A stretch of DNA of 64,000 nucleotides, taken from the NCBI RefSeq assembly GCF_003672135.1, contig NC_039514.1:14497787-14561786 (forward strand), given 5' to 3'. The notes beneath the pieces were generated by a model, which was not told the DNA's origin, ran no database searches, and saw nothing but the letters and a program-made list of their open reading frames with translations. Made by a program: the position numbers and the translations under genes. This stretch comes from Ooceraea biroi (Eukaryota; Arthropoda; Insecta; Hymenoptera; Formicidae). Numbering within the stretch: the stretch's first letter is position 1; each line of letters begins with the position of its first letter. This document shows positions 39,728-51,690 of the stretch, piece by piece.

Positions 39728-40001
39728 CAGGGTTGAGAAGTAACGCGTTACTTTTTAGGCCCAGTTCCACAACTTACTTTAACCGTTAATAGAGAATTCA
39801 CAATGCGTCACATGTAGAATCTCTAGAAAACGAACTCTCCTGTTGGATTGAACGTCATACATCGGACATCGGACGCGCAGTATGAATTGTTGTTCATTAA
39901 CGAGTTAAACTCCGGTTAAAGTAAGTTGTGGAACTGGGCCTTAGAATCGATAACGAATAACGGTAACGCGTTACTTTTAAAAAATAACTTTCCCAATCTT
40001 G
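39728..40001. mobile_element. hAT-like MITE interrupted by another element
   Basis: The left end CAGGGTTGAGAAGTAACGCG and the reverse complement of the right end, CAAGATTGGGAAAGTTA, followed by AAAGTAACGCGTTAC, are of the CAGGGTTG hAT type. Flanks TCTATATT and GGTATATT share 6 of 8 bases, a decayed 8-bp target duplication. The middle is replaced by the element at 39748-39940. Confidence 0.5.
39748..39940. mobile_element. PIF/Harbinger-like MITE nested in hAT-like MITE
   Basis: Perfect 27-bp terminal inverted repeats begin GGCCCAGTTCCACAACTTAC, and a TTA duplication flanks both ends (39745-39747 and 39941-39943). The GGSCC start and the TTA site are diagnostic of PIF/Harbinger elements. It is 193 bp and non-coding. 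Confidence 0.75.
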
Positions 40002-41709
40002 GGTATATTTGCAGTGTTTGTGTATCGACCGATTATGATTAAATATTAAGAACGATGTTACAAAGAAACAGATCCAAGACAGGAAGAGGACGGGCATCGC
40101 GAGGATAGAAAAGGTCGATCATCGCGTTATCTCCTTTCCTTGCATTTCCATGATATTTGCAAATTGAGAGACGCTTATCGTCAGGTCGGCCGTTCGTGGC
40201 ATCGGCGCGTCGTGGAGAAATAGCCGCAACCGGTGCAGTCGTGTGGCACAAAGCGGTGATAAGAGCTTGACGTGCGCACAGCTCGTGCTCGCCGCGTCTT
40301 ATCGATAGAAAAAGCGCATTTAACGTCCGGTCGTGGCGTCGCGCTCACGATAAATCAGAGGGGTAATCGCGCGTCGTCGGCCCCGAGCCGATACGGGGTA
40401 ACCGGTCTGATTCGGTTTCGATCGTACTTTACACCGTATCCAGACGAAAGTAATTTCTCGTGCGATTCTTTGTATCGTTATCAGGCTGCGCTGCAGCGCG
40501 CGTAAATGCGCACGCGGGGTAGTTTACGCCAGCGTGCGCGTTTACGCGTCCGGCTGCAGCGAGTTGGCGAGTGCTACACGTCATCTCGCAGATGTATGTA
40601 CACGTGTCTGCATAAGATTACGTTCCGTTTATCGATTCAATGACTGGTCCAGTGATGGCTGTTTACGGATGTTGACTGATGTTCGCGCCGCCGCTCTTAA
40701 ATGTAATCTTCCTTATACTTTGTATCTCACTTTGTTTGTAATGGAGTTCATTTCGGTGCTGGTATCCCCTGGGTTATCGCGAACTCAACCCGGATTATAA
40801 AACTGGAATACACGAATCGATTCATGATTGACACGTGAATGCCGAACGAATTTCACATGCTTGCCGCTTGTAGTACAATTTTTATTATCACGAAAGAATG
40901 AAATATATATTATTAAAAATAAGATAATATTTTATTATTTAATAGCATACGTGCGTAAACACATGCTTTTTACGTTTTCATTATAGCATTCATGTTTTAT
41001 AAAGAATTTTTTATTGTGTCGGAGCTTATTCAAAATATATTGTTAAATAAGTTTGACAATATCAGCAAATCTTGTAACATTCAACGTGTTGGTGATTCTT
41101 TTATGCTTTATTTCATTATGTAATATTAATCTATTTTATTAATAACTCAGATTTTACATGAATTTTAATTTAATTTTAGTTTAATTTGGAAAATTGAAAG
41201 TATAATATATGAAGATGTAAAAAAATATATAAATATATGACGGCTAAAACTTTCTGCAGGTTATTTAGGAGAGTGTCTTCTATACTACATGTCAAAATCA
41301 AAATTGACCTAACTTCCCTAATCTATATAATTAATAATTATCTGTATAATTAATAAACGTTAATATTATTTGTGATATATTGTGATATATCTCAGAAACT
41401 ATCGCGATCCTCAGATAGTTGTTAAGTAAAAATTACTTAAAACTTCATAACATAACATATCCCTTCATAACATCTGTCAGAATAAAAAAGATCCGCGAAG
41501 TGTAATTGTTTATGCAGTTTTACAAAATATATATTTAATATAATAAAAACTATGTTGTGTATAAAAGATAGGAATATATTGAACGTCATAGTTATCAATT
41601 CCAAATTTTTATATTCCAATTTTTACAAAACAACAACAGATTTATCCGGTATTTTATAAAGTATTGTATGAAAAAGAATAATGTAACAGGTAACTGATAA
41701 ATTATCTGA

Positions 41710-41715
41710 TTTATT
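41710..41715 (-). terminator. Poly(A) signal of dehydrogenase B
   Basis: AATAAA on the minus strand about 75 bases beyond the stop of gene B. Assigned by position. Confidence 0.5.
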
Positions 41716-41790
41716 GTAAAATTGACATGACAGAAATTGTCATTCGATCGATTTCTTCAATCGATTCCATATTTTCCTACATGCTGTCAG

Positions 41791-43718
41791 CTAGTTTTCC
41801 TTCAGTTCGATTTCGCTTTTCTGCGGCAAAGTGTCGGGAAGCTGCACCTCATAAACCGGTTTTCCGTCTTCGCTGATCCATACACTGCCATTTTGCGCAC
41901 ATCGAATTACGTATACTAATCCGTGAGCGATAGTTTCCACTCTGACAACAAATATTATTTTAGCATTTTGCGCAGGTTTTAAATACGCATGATGTATGAA
42001 TTAACCCTAGCTTCCCACACAGGGGTGCCTGAAACCCCAAGTAAAATAAAGTAATTCACGATGTTTGAATTGTAATCTTTTTTCACAAGCGAATATTTTA
42101 CAAACTATTTTCTTTTTCAAATTTTTCTATGCATAGGCATATTCCTTGATGTGGCGTATCGATGACAAAAAGTGACTTGATTTTTCTTTATATTTTTAAT
42201 TAAATGTTCGACATGGATAGCCTGTATCCCAATGTGGGAAGATAGGGCTAATGATAATCTCACCTTTGAGGTTGATAATTCTGCAAAATGTCAATGTTCG
42301 AAATACCCTGCGGCAGATCTTCAAGAACTGACGTGTCGGCCAAACCAGGACATAGAACGATTACTTTTACATTGGTTCTCTCGTAGTGATAAGGTTGCTA
42401 AAAATCAGAAATATCGAATTAAGACAATAACATCTTTCTTATGTATCTTCTTCAGACATTTACGATATCTGGAATAAAATTACTCTTGATATTTAAAGAA
42501 GAAACTGTTGCTAAGGAAAAATAATTGAAAAATAATTCTTACTTGTTTATTCTTGAAAAGTTAAATAAGCGCTTACTGCAAAAGAGCGGCTGAAGCTAAC
42601 TACGGCATGCTTTGTAGTTGAATACACTGGGAGTTCAGGTACTGCCCGCAAACCGGCAATAGACGAAATGTTTACGACGACACCACCCTTGCCTCCAGAG
42701 TCTTTTCGCATTTGTTGAATTCCCAGAATAGTCCCGCGAATTAGGGCTGTCTGCAAATATAAAATTAATTAATGTTTCAAAATTAATTAATCAAAATTAA
42801 TTCAAAATATAAAATTATTGTTACATTTATATTCTGCGTATCAATATTAGAAAGTATTTTAAGAAACAATCTTAATGGATGTAGGTGCAATCATCACTTT
42901 AATGCGTTAATCTCTAAAATAAAAAATGGAGAAAGATATTTACCACATTAACATCGATGGTTCTGGAGAAGTCAGTTTCATTTATCACACTTGCATTATT
43001 TATTACAATGTCCAGCCCACCGAGAATGTTGATGGCCTCTTTTAATGTGGCTACAGCAAGCAACGTTTTCAGCTTTAAATAAGTGTCCAATGTACGAGCG
43101 GAAAGTATAAATGTAATAAATAAATATAATAAATAAATTTAATATTCACAGTATTGTGTAAATAATCTTCAAATTTATTTATGAATCTACGTACTATTGA
43201 AATATCAGTTATCAAATATAAAACAGTAATATAAAACAGATTCTTGAACATGCTAAAATTGATAAATGTAGAAAAACCCTTCAAGCACGTATTTTCTCAG
43301 TTAAAAAAATATTTTACATTTGCAGGCGTATGCTTACCATCGAATTCGGAATTATTCGTCACGTCGCAGTGAAGGAAGACGGCACGTTTCCGGCCGAAAT
43401 CGCTGTTGAAAGTTTGCTCAGCCTGTTGTCCAAGGGATTGCCGGATATCGATCATAACTATCATCTAGGGGTATTTACATCGACATTATTTGTAAAGTTA
43501 GTTGGAAGATAAGAGTTTGTAAAGTTTGTAAAGATTTAGATTTTGCTGATGTTGAAAAAGATTATAATATTTTCAGATATCAAATATTAAAAATAATGGT
43601 TATTGATAGATGATAGATGACATACCGAGGCACCATTTCGCAGTAGTTCTCTGCTAAACGCCAGACCCAAGCTGCTCGCTGCTCCAATCACTATAACGCG
43701 TTTATCCTTGATCTGCAT
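41791..43718 (-). CDS. 15-hydroxyprostaglandin dehydrogenase-like SDR (gene B), altered cofactor loop
   Basis: Six exons on the minus strand, 43626-43718, 43338-43464, 42944-43050, 42577-42750, 42264-42397 and 41791-41941, join in frame to 261 residues, the normal family length. The substrate-side triad is intact: Ser139 in NISSIAGL, then Tyr152 and Lys156 in YSTTK, plus the helix Asn (DVNV). Asp follows the second strand (IVMIDI), indicating NAD. The nucleotide-binding loop differs: where relatives have TGxxxGxG, this protein has IGAASSLG (Thr to Ile11, Gly to Ser16), and the NNAG motif reads NNAS (91-94). Cofactor binding may be weaker or altered. Intron positions are the same as in C-F. 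It is head-to-head with gene C, 2.2 kb apart. A piggyBac-like MITE ends 16 bp from the exon at 42264. Confidence 0.92.
42005..42247. mobile_element. piggyBac-like MITE in intron of gene B
   Basis: The ends CCCTAGCTTCCCACACAGGG and, reverse-complemented, CCCTATCTTCCCACATTGGG are alike, with 18 of 22 matching when extended by two bases. The left flank is TTAA (42001-42004) and the right flank CTAA (42248-42251), the same flank pattern as the element at 3792-4085. It is 243 bp and non-coding. It fills most of the last intron of gene B. Confidence 0.65.
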
Positions 43719-45878
43719 ATTTTGCTTCAATTTTACCGGCGATTAATCTTCTAAATTCTTCTCATATGTACACTAGGCAATCTTGATCATTTAAAATATA
43801 TTACCAATTTTTTACTACGAATTTTATCTTTGTGTGAAACTAATCGCACGCGATTAAGAGAAGCAGGGACTTCTCTTTGTCGATATGACCACCAGCTGCG
43901 ATGCGAACCTTCGTCTGAGAGCCTCCTTGAACCGATATGGAAGAATTCTCTGTTTTCGTTTGGCGATCTTTGACCCTGCGATTACGTCTCCGTAATGCAA
44001 TGATGTTTCAAGAATCTTGAACGTTTCTGAAGCAGGTCAGTGGAATGAAATCTCGAGTAAATTGCTTAGTAAGCTTTGTATTCGTGCATGTTCTTTTAAG
44101 GAAAACTAAATTGTTTTTAGTAAAATTGCATAGTTAATACTTTATGTGAAACGCTGCAATTAATTAATCTTAAAACAATTAAATTTTAATAGTACGTCGT
44201 GCTACTTCTTGCGGAAATTAATCAGAGATCAACTTGACTTTCTCCTATCGACAAAACTTTAAATCTATTTTTTATTTAAATCGGATTTCTTTGCGATAGC
44301 GTGGAGTGCTTGACGTAAACATACGATTATAAAATTGATGATAATTCTAATTATGTCGAAAATAAAGCTGCAGATTATCGATTTGTGCTTCATTATTAAA
44401 ATGAAATAATAAAATAAAAAAAATTAATACACCAAAATAATAAAAATCTGAAAAATATTAGTAGCAAAAGAGAAAGATTCAGGTTTGTCCAATCAAAAAT
44501 TTTATTGGAGGGATCACTTTGTTTCATCGGTTTTTATTTTATTTGGAATACTCTGAGGTATTTGCTTTCTGAGAGAAAGCACTCTCTTTATAATATAATA
44601 ATTATAAAATCAATATGCAGAATTGCTCATTTTACACGCAAATATCGGATAAAATGTCTTTGTCTTCCTCCAGAGCCATGTCGCGCGATTGAGAGGAAAG
44701 AAAGAGGAGCAAGAAAAGGAATCTTCACACTTGTGGGGTGCGGTTTTCAACGGCGTTCCAAAAATAAAAGGGGCCAAGGGGCCGAGACGAGACGTGGCCG
44801 CCGGCTGGTCTAGTCCACCGTGGAATCACCACATTTACGTATTTACGCACGTGCGTGAAGGGCACGCACCAACCGGCTTCTCCGCGCACACCCGCATGGT
44901 ACGCAGACGCGCCAATCAATATCGGGCCATACCGGGTGTGCACCCCGAGAGTCGCGATAGTCAGTCAGCCAGTACACCGTCGACGACCAACCACACCTCC
45001 CAAGACCGTCTCGCTGTCGTTGTCGTCGATTACACCCCTTCGCTGGACAAGAGCACGTCGCCCGGACGTTGCCCCGATTTGCCGGTGCCGCTACATCCCC
45101 GCCTGTCCCGGAAGGTCAGCACGTGCGGAAGAAATCGAAAGGTACAACGAGAAAAAATAAGGAAACGATTCGCAAACTGACTCTCGATGGGGTGAATTTG
45201 AACTAGATATATAACGGGTGGATTGTTTTTTATTGTGGCGATTATAAATTCTTGATCGACATTTCGGAATGTTAACGTGAGATGTCGGATTTGGGAAATT
45301 TGTGGTATATTGTTCGAATTTGAAGAAAAGGAAACGAATCGGCAAACTGACTCTCGATGGGGTAAATTTGAACTAGACGATATATAGCTGGTGGATTTTT
45401 TTATTGTAGCGATTGTAAATTTTTAATCGACATTTCGGAATGTTAACGTGAGACGTCGGATTTGGGAAATTTGTGGTATACTGTTGGAATGTGAGTTAAT
45501 ATCTAAATTTCGCCTTCCCGGCATGTCGAGACATGATAGTCGAAGTGATAGATGAGAGGGCGATGCGTCTTCTCGAACTGAGTGAGTACCCACTGCCATT
45601 GGAACACGTAGAGAGGTGATTCAGTCGCTTTGAACGGATTTAATTAACGCATCAGTATGCAATTGCGTTAACGAACATTTGCAACGTGTTACATAATTAA
45701 AACAGATTTATCGCTAATATAACTGATTTCAATATGTTGAACAAGCAAGATATTCTTTCGCGCAAAGATATTAAGAATATTAAGAATCGTCTTATTAATA
45801 CATACAAAGATTAATTAATTCATGCTACTTTAAAATTTTGTGCATGCAGGTACAAAAGCAAATAAAAATTTAAAAACG
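43719..45878. other. Divergent intergenic region between genes B and C
   Basis: This holds the promoters of B (-) and C (+). A GC-rich block at about 44680-45130 contains an open frame that I do not accept as a gene. A 170-bp tandem duplication spans about 45157-45490. A likely 5' UTR intron of gene C runs from a donor near 45585 (GTGAGT) to the acceptor TGCAG at 45845-45849, 30 bases before the ATG. Confidence 0.5.
45157..45490 (+). repeat. 170-bp tandem duplication upstream of gene C
   Basis: Two adjacent copies share CAAACTGACTCTCGATGGGG (about 45173 and 45343), CGACATTTCGGAATGTTAAC and GGATTTGGGAAATTTGTGGT at a constant 170-bp offset, with few differences. The array lies 400-700 bp upstream of the gene C start codon. 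Confidence 0.8.
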
Positions 45879-46453
45879 ATGGAAATAAAGGGGCGGGTTG
45901 CCCTAGTGACGGGAGCAGCATCCGGTATTGGCAAAGCGTGTGCCATCGAGCTGTTGAATCAAGGTGCTAAGGTAATAAAATAATTTTAAAATATACCTAC
46001 TTTTAATAACTTTTGATATTAGATTGTATACCTTTGTATACACATTGGAAAAGTATCTCTTTTTTGCCAAAGAAGAAGACTTGATTATAAGCACGCCTTT
46101 GATCACTGCTGTTTTTCGATCTGGAATTTCGTATAAAAACTGCGTTCCGAGAATCTTTCGATGTTTTCCTCTGAACTGGCTGATTTATATTTAGATCGCT
46201 CGCAGACAGAAAAGAAACTTATCGCGTACTCACAAGAAGAATTTTAACAAATCGCAGTTATTGGCAATAAGTTATATCTTATATTGTCTATTGGAATAAT
46301 TTTACTTTGTTTTACAGTATTATTATTATTATTATATAATAATACTGTAAAATATATCATCTTTGTGATTCTAAATGTAAGTTTTTCTTCTTTAGAAAAT
46401 TTCTGCTTTTGATAGGTTCAATAAATTTTAATTTATGCAATGTGTATACAATC

Positions 46454-46495
<42 letters not shown>

Positions 46496-49400
46496 AAACT
46501 GAATGAAGAAATTTATTTCTCTTGCGGTTTATTTAATAATTAGGAATATTCTAAATAATAATTAACATATCATATAGCTACAAACGACGTAAAATCTATT
46601 TTAAAAGAACAATAAATAATCTTTTTATAATATCTGTTATATGAACAATTTTGTCACAGGTGGCTATATGTGATATTAACACTGAAGAAGGAGAGAAACT
46701 AGTGGAGACATTAGCCGCGAAGTATGGCAAGGGTCGTGCGATCTTTTCACAATGCGACGTTACGGATTATCCGCAGTTCGAAGGTATGATAATTCATGAT
46801 AACTATTATGTTTGGTCAATCGTATATTTATATATTTCGCATGAGTAACTAACGTATACATGTATAGGTATACACATATCATTTCCAATTCCAATACGAT
46901 TCTCATGTAGTGTACGTTGTAATTCGATTTACAGAATCATTTCAGACAACGATCGCGGAATTCGGTCATATTGATATCGTTATCAACAATGCTGGTATCA
47001 TGAATGACCGGTTTTGGGAGCTCGAAGTAGACATTAATCTCGTAAGCGATATCTCATAGATTTCTTTCACTATGCTTGCATGTTCATATGTCCTGTCGTT
47101 ATAATAGTGTTTGTACAAATGCTCTCTAAAATGTTATTAGATTTATGAAGATTTGTACAAAAACTTTTTATTTTTTCGTTTTTCATATATTGTTTATCTC
47201 ACATTTTAATTGTTATAATTCATATACAGGGTGAGGCACCTAAAACAGGCCACCTGAATATCTCGGCTGTTATTGGTGATAGAAAAAAATGTGTCAGACC
47301 AAACTTGCATGGTTTCGAGGAACACATAATTTGTTCTAAATAATTTTTTATTAGGTGGACGCGTAGAGGTCATATGAAGGTCAACTTCGTTTTTTTAAAT
47401 GGTATGATATGTTTTTTTACGTACCATCTAGTAGAGCGTTTGAAGATGCGCACATTAATCTACGGGTCAAAATCATTCGAGGTCACTGAAGGCTAAAATT
47501 TCTAAGTGCTAGAACTTTTTCACAACTTTTAGAACAAGGGAACTCTAGGCAATATAAGAAATAATGATATGAACAACTCAGAACTTCTCGGAAAAGAAAA
47601 AATTTCTAAGGGCTGGAACTTTTTCATTTCTGAATTTACGGTATTTTCAATAGCAGGGAACTCTAGGCAATATAAGAAATAATGATATGAACAACTCAGA
47701 ACTTCTCGGAAAAGAAAAAATTTCTAAGGGCTAGAACTTTTTCATTTCTGAATTTACGGTATTTTCAATAGCAGAGAACTCTAGGCAATATAAAAAATAA
47801 TGATATCATCAACTCAGAACTTCTCGGAAAAGAAAAAATTTCTAACGGCTAGAACTTTTCATTTCTGAATTTACGGTATTTTCAATAGCAGAGAACTCTA
47901 GGCAATATAAAGTAAATTATTTTCCCTTGCAGTTGGCCTTCAGTGACCTTGAATGATTTTGACCCGTAGATCAATGTGCGCATCTTCAAACGCTCTACTA
48001 GATAGTACGTAAAAAAACATATCATACCATTTAAAAAAACGAAGTTGACCTTCATATGATCTCTACGCGTCCACCTAATAAAAAACTATTTAGAACAAAT
48101 TATGTGTCCCTCGAAATCATACAAGTTTGGTCTGACACATTTTTTTCTATCATCAATAACAACCGAGATATTCAGGTGGCCTGTTTTAGGTGCCTCATTC
48201 TGTATAGTGCTTTAGAGTCTTTTGGGAGATTGTAAAATTTAAATAATATTTTAGATAGCATACCTTTTTAGATTAATATTTTTTTATTTAATTTAATTAA
48301 TTTATTAGAAATTTGCTTATAACAATCTATTAATCTATCTGTTTAATTTTTTTATAAATCGCATAAATGTTTTTCCTCTGTGTTACACTTCTCTCCGCTT
48401 TTCTCTTATTCTTTAGACTTTATATTTCAACGAGTAAATACTGGTTTGATTATTTTTAGAATTTATTAACTATAATCTCAGATAGTTCTTCATTGCATGT
48501 AATCCATTTGTTATCAATAAATTTTTGATGAAAAAATGATTTGACATCGTTGGTGATACGTGTGTTAAAACTTGATATTGTTGCAAATTACAGAACGGTG
48601 TAATTCGCGGTACTTTGCTCGCTCAACGATTTATGGGCACGGATAGGGGTGGTCAGGGTGGCATCGTTGTTAACATCGGCAGCAATGTCAGCTTTAATCC
48701 TTTTGTCAGCGTGCCAATTTATTCTGCGACAAAAGCAGCCGTCGTTAGCTTCACCAGAGCTTTTGGAGTAAGGAGCTTCTTCTTATCTAGCTCAATTTTA
48801 TTTATATTACCGATTATGATTACTAACTCAAAATAACACAAAAGAAGTCATAAATTTCTCAATTATTATTAAAAAACTTGCATTCGATTAAAGTTCTGCG
48901 ATAAGATATTGTATAAATTGGAAGCTTAATAATTTCTATATTAAATTACATTTAAATGTTTATTTTATCAAATTAGATTCAAGATAGAAGTATTAATTCC
49001 TCAATTTCGAATAGGATCAGTATCACGTAGACTTAACAGGCGTTAAGGTGATGGCACTCTGTCCGAATGCTACGGATACCAAATTAGTGCGAGACGTCAA
49101 CAGAAAGCTTCTTTTAACTCGCTATGAGGATGCCTGGCAAAGAGATACAGCTGCATCAGTTTTTCAAAGGTATTATTCGCATAAGTTTTTTTATATAACT
49201 CTAAAGTCTAAATAAACCGTAAACTCTAAATGTAAACTCTAAATAAATCAGAATTAGATCCTTGTTCGATTATTCAATTATAAATTTTCAATTAAAAAGT
49301 TAATTATCAATAATTACGGCAGGATAAAATTAAAAAGAATATATATTTTATTGTGAACGATTAAGACATTATAAAAAATATATTAATTTTTCTACATTTT

Positions 49401-49602
49401 CTAAGAACGCAGAAATGTATGCTCGAAGAGAAAATGAAATTTATACAATTTTAGAAAGAATGTTAAGAGAGATCTGATATTTTGCAGGGCGGAACATGTG
49501 GCAAAGTCCTTGATACAAATATTGAGTACTGGCAAGAGCGGAAACGTGTGGATGGTGGAGAAGGATCAGCCGCCGCATGAGATCAGCTTCGCGAAGCACT
49601 AA
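45879..49602 (+). CDS. 15-hydroxyprostaglandin dehydrogenase-like SDR (gene C), canonical
   Basis: Six exons, 45879-45971, 46660-46783, 46935-47041, 48594-48767, 49015-49169 and 49488-49602, join in frame to 255 residues. The human enzyme oxidises the 15-hydroxyl of prostaglandins with NAD; the insect substrate is unknown. It is the most canonical member here: TGAASGIG, Asp for NAD (VAICDIN), CDVTD, NNAGI, helix Asn (DINL), Ser138 in NIGSNVSF, and Tyr151 and Lys155 in YSATK, numbers identical to human 15-PGDH. The start MEIKGRVALVTG fits the family exactly. The long third intron (47042-48593) holds a foldback transposon. A 5' UTR intron probably ends at TGCAG, 45845-45849. Confidence 0.94.
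46456..46493. repeat. (TA)n microsatellite
   Basis: About 19 uninterrupted AT repeats in intron 1 of gene C. It is probably polymorphic in length. Confidence 0.9.
47225..48204. mobile_element. Foldback element with long inverted repeats and internal tandem array
   Basis: The ends TACAGGGTGAGGCACCTAAA and, from the right, TACAGAATGAGGCACCTAAA start inverted repeats of about 260 bp, flanked by TA. Between them a 118-bp unit (marked by CTCTAGGCAATATAA at 47543, 47661, 47779 and 47896) is repeated about 3.5 times. There is no transposase frame, so it is a non-autonomous DNA element, possibly Tc1/mariner-related by its TA site. It lies in intron 3 of gene C. Confidence 0.75.
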
Positions 49603-51690
49603 GAGGACAACACGTCTACACGTGGTGCAATGATTTTTCCTCGCTTCGCTACAAATATTTATACCGTACCGCACAATTAATTGTAATTTGTGTCGAGATA
49701 TATTCAGTCACATGTTCGTTGTTCTCTTGTTCTCTCAAGAAGGTAGACGCGAGCGAAACATAGTTATTCACACTTTCATACGAAATATTTGAGAGACCAG
49801 TACCAATGTTTTTATTATAATAATAATAACGAATATGTTATTCAAAGCCAACATCATTATTCGATTTTTGATAGAAAATAATACTTTTGGTACGTTTTAT
49901 ACTGACATGAAAACCACGACAGAACGCGATGACTATTCGGATTTATAATTATGAGAGAATTTTACAGGAAGAAAGAAGAAGAAGGAGACGATCGCGATGT
50001 TAGAAAGCAGTATAAAGTTTCGCGTGATCGACGTAGATCGCGTGAAGATCCCCGGGAACATAATTGCGAAAAAAACAATGTAAAACAATGTAAAAAACAA
50101 TGGCTTCGCTTCCGTCCCGCACCCGCGTTGTGAATCCGCGTCGGTTCTTTGCATGAGCCTTAATAATGCACTTGCTTGTCAGCTATAATGCTCGAGGAAT
50201 AATTTCTCGGCGATACGGAAGTATTGCACCGGCCAATTTGTCGCAATTCGACATTCACTATCCTGCCGCACGCACTTTGTAATCATGTGACTTGTTCATT
50301 TGTGTAATGCATCGTGTACTCTCGACAATTCCTCCAATCCATTCCGTTCAATTCGTGTTGAATGTAACGTAATCCAGCAACAAACATATACACACATATA
50401 TGTTTCATTAGATCTACTATTAATAAAGATAAACTTTGTACCACTTGTGTGAGGAAGACAGGGAGAGAGCGTGTGTGAAAGAGATAGAGTGAGAAGTTAA
50501 AGATTTATATCGCGTGCATATGCGCTCTCGCGAAGCGTACAAAACTGGAAAGAAGTGAAAGAAGGAACAAGATTATGTAATCTCTCATTGATAACTGGTG
50601 CAGACAATTCTGATTCCACGAAAATTCCGCACTGCTACCACAATGTTGGAAAAAATGATACGTCGCCCGGCTAAATCGAGTCAATTATTGAAGAAGAAAT
50701 TATCCACGTGTCTAAAACTTTCTAGTGCACCTTAAACAGCTGACGAGACTGAACTGAAATTCCAGGGTTGGGCATCAGAAGTGTCTGCGTCCGCTTATGC
50801 GCGAATACAATTAAACCTAAATCCGTCGGATGATTACTCCAAACAAAACTGTGTATCCAATCGTATATCCATAATTTTTCTACAGTCTTTTTCGAGAGGG
50901 ACAAGAATATTTAGAGACAGTGTAGCGATAGAATTAGAATTCTAAGTAGCTTAAATGCAAACACAACGCTCGACGAAATTGTGTGTTTTTCGATATTAAA
51001 TATTATGGAATCCTTAGAAGAGAAATCTGTACGATGTGCAATTGCATCGAAACTCAGATCGATACATCAATTATTTGGCTAGTTAATGAAATTTTCGTTC
51101 GGAAGGTCTCGTCCGTTCGAGCAATCCTTGTAGCTTTTGATTAAGGACGTGATTAGCGGCGGTTGTTGATTTTGTTTCTGTTATGTGTTATATGTTGCTA
51201 GCCTTGTCACAATAAAAACATATGCATTGCCTTTTAATAAAAATACTAGATCATCAATTTGTCTGCATCAACGACACAACTACAAATCAGATTTTGTTAT
51301 CGTATCGAAGAAAATACGAATTTTCATACCCAATATTCCAAAATAAGATAATTCTGCTCGCAAGAATATAATGATTATTTATAGGAAATATTAAGAAGCG
51401 ATTTTATGATATTTTATCTCGCATCTCGTGCAAATTATTTTTTTCTTTTTATACTTCTTGCCTATCGGCGCAAATTCGATCTTGCTTGCCTCGAGAGCGG
51501 GCTCACATTATCCTATCTGATTTCTATTCCTCGTTTTTCTATCACGTATGAACGACTTCTCGAATTTCAACACCTGCGGCTCGTTCTTAGCAGCAGCTGC
51601 GAGATTTATTCACGGATCAGTGCTCGACGAGATTGTTTCATCAGTGCGATCTGAAGAATATAACTCGCACCTTCGTCCGACGTGTCTATA
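49603..51690. other. Intergenic region between genes C and D
   Basis: This contains the gene C 3' UTR and the gene D promoter. AATAAA at about 50422-50427 and about 51210 are possible poly(A) signals. Initiator-like TCAGT occurs at 51617-51621 and 51641-51645, close to the gene D start at 51691, but without a TATA box. No coding exon is seen. Confidence 0.5.

Larger units (their letters stand above)
37646..41790. other. Intergenic region between genes A and B
   Basis: Over 4 kb without a supported exon. It contains a nested pair of transposon relics (39728-40001 and 39748-39940) and a short hairpin at about 38116-38151 (AACCTCGTTA / TAACGAGGTT). GC-rich stretches at about 38270-38560 and 40180-40560 look like unmethylated or regulatory DNA. 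On the minus strand AATAAA (complement of 41710-41715) probably ends gene B. Open frames in the GC-rich parts show no family similarity. Confidence 0.5.

Noticed and set aside
44689..45180. 163-codon open frame in a GC-rich block between genes B and C
   Set aside because: Low-complexity, Arg/Pro/Ser-rich composition, no recognisable domain, and overlapping open frames in other phases are what GC-rich promoter DNA produces. It lies where the B and C promoters should be.
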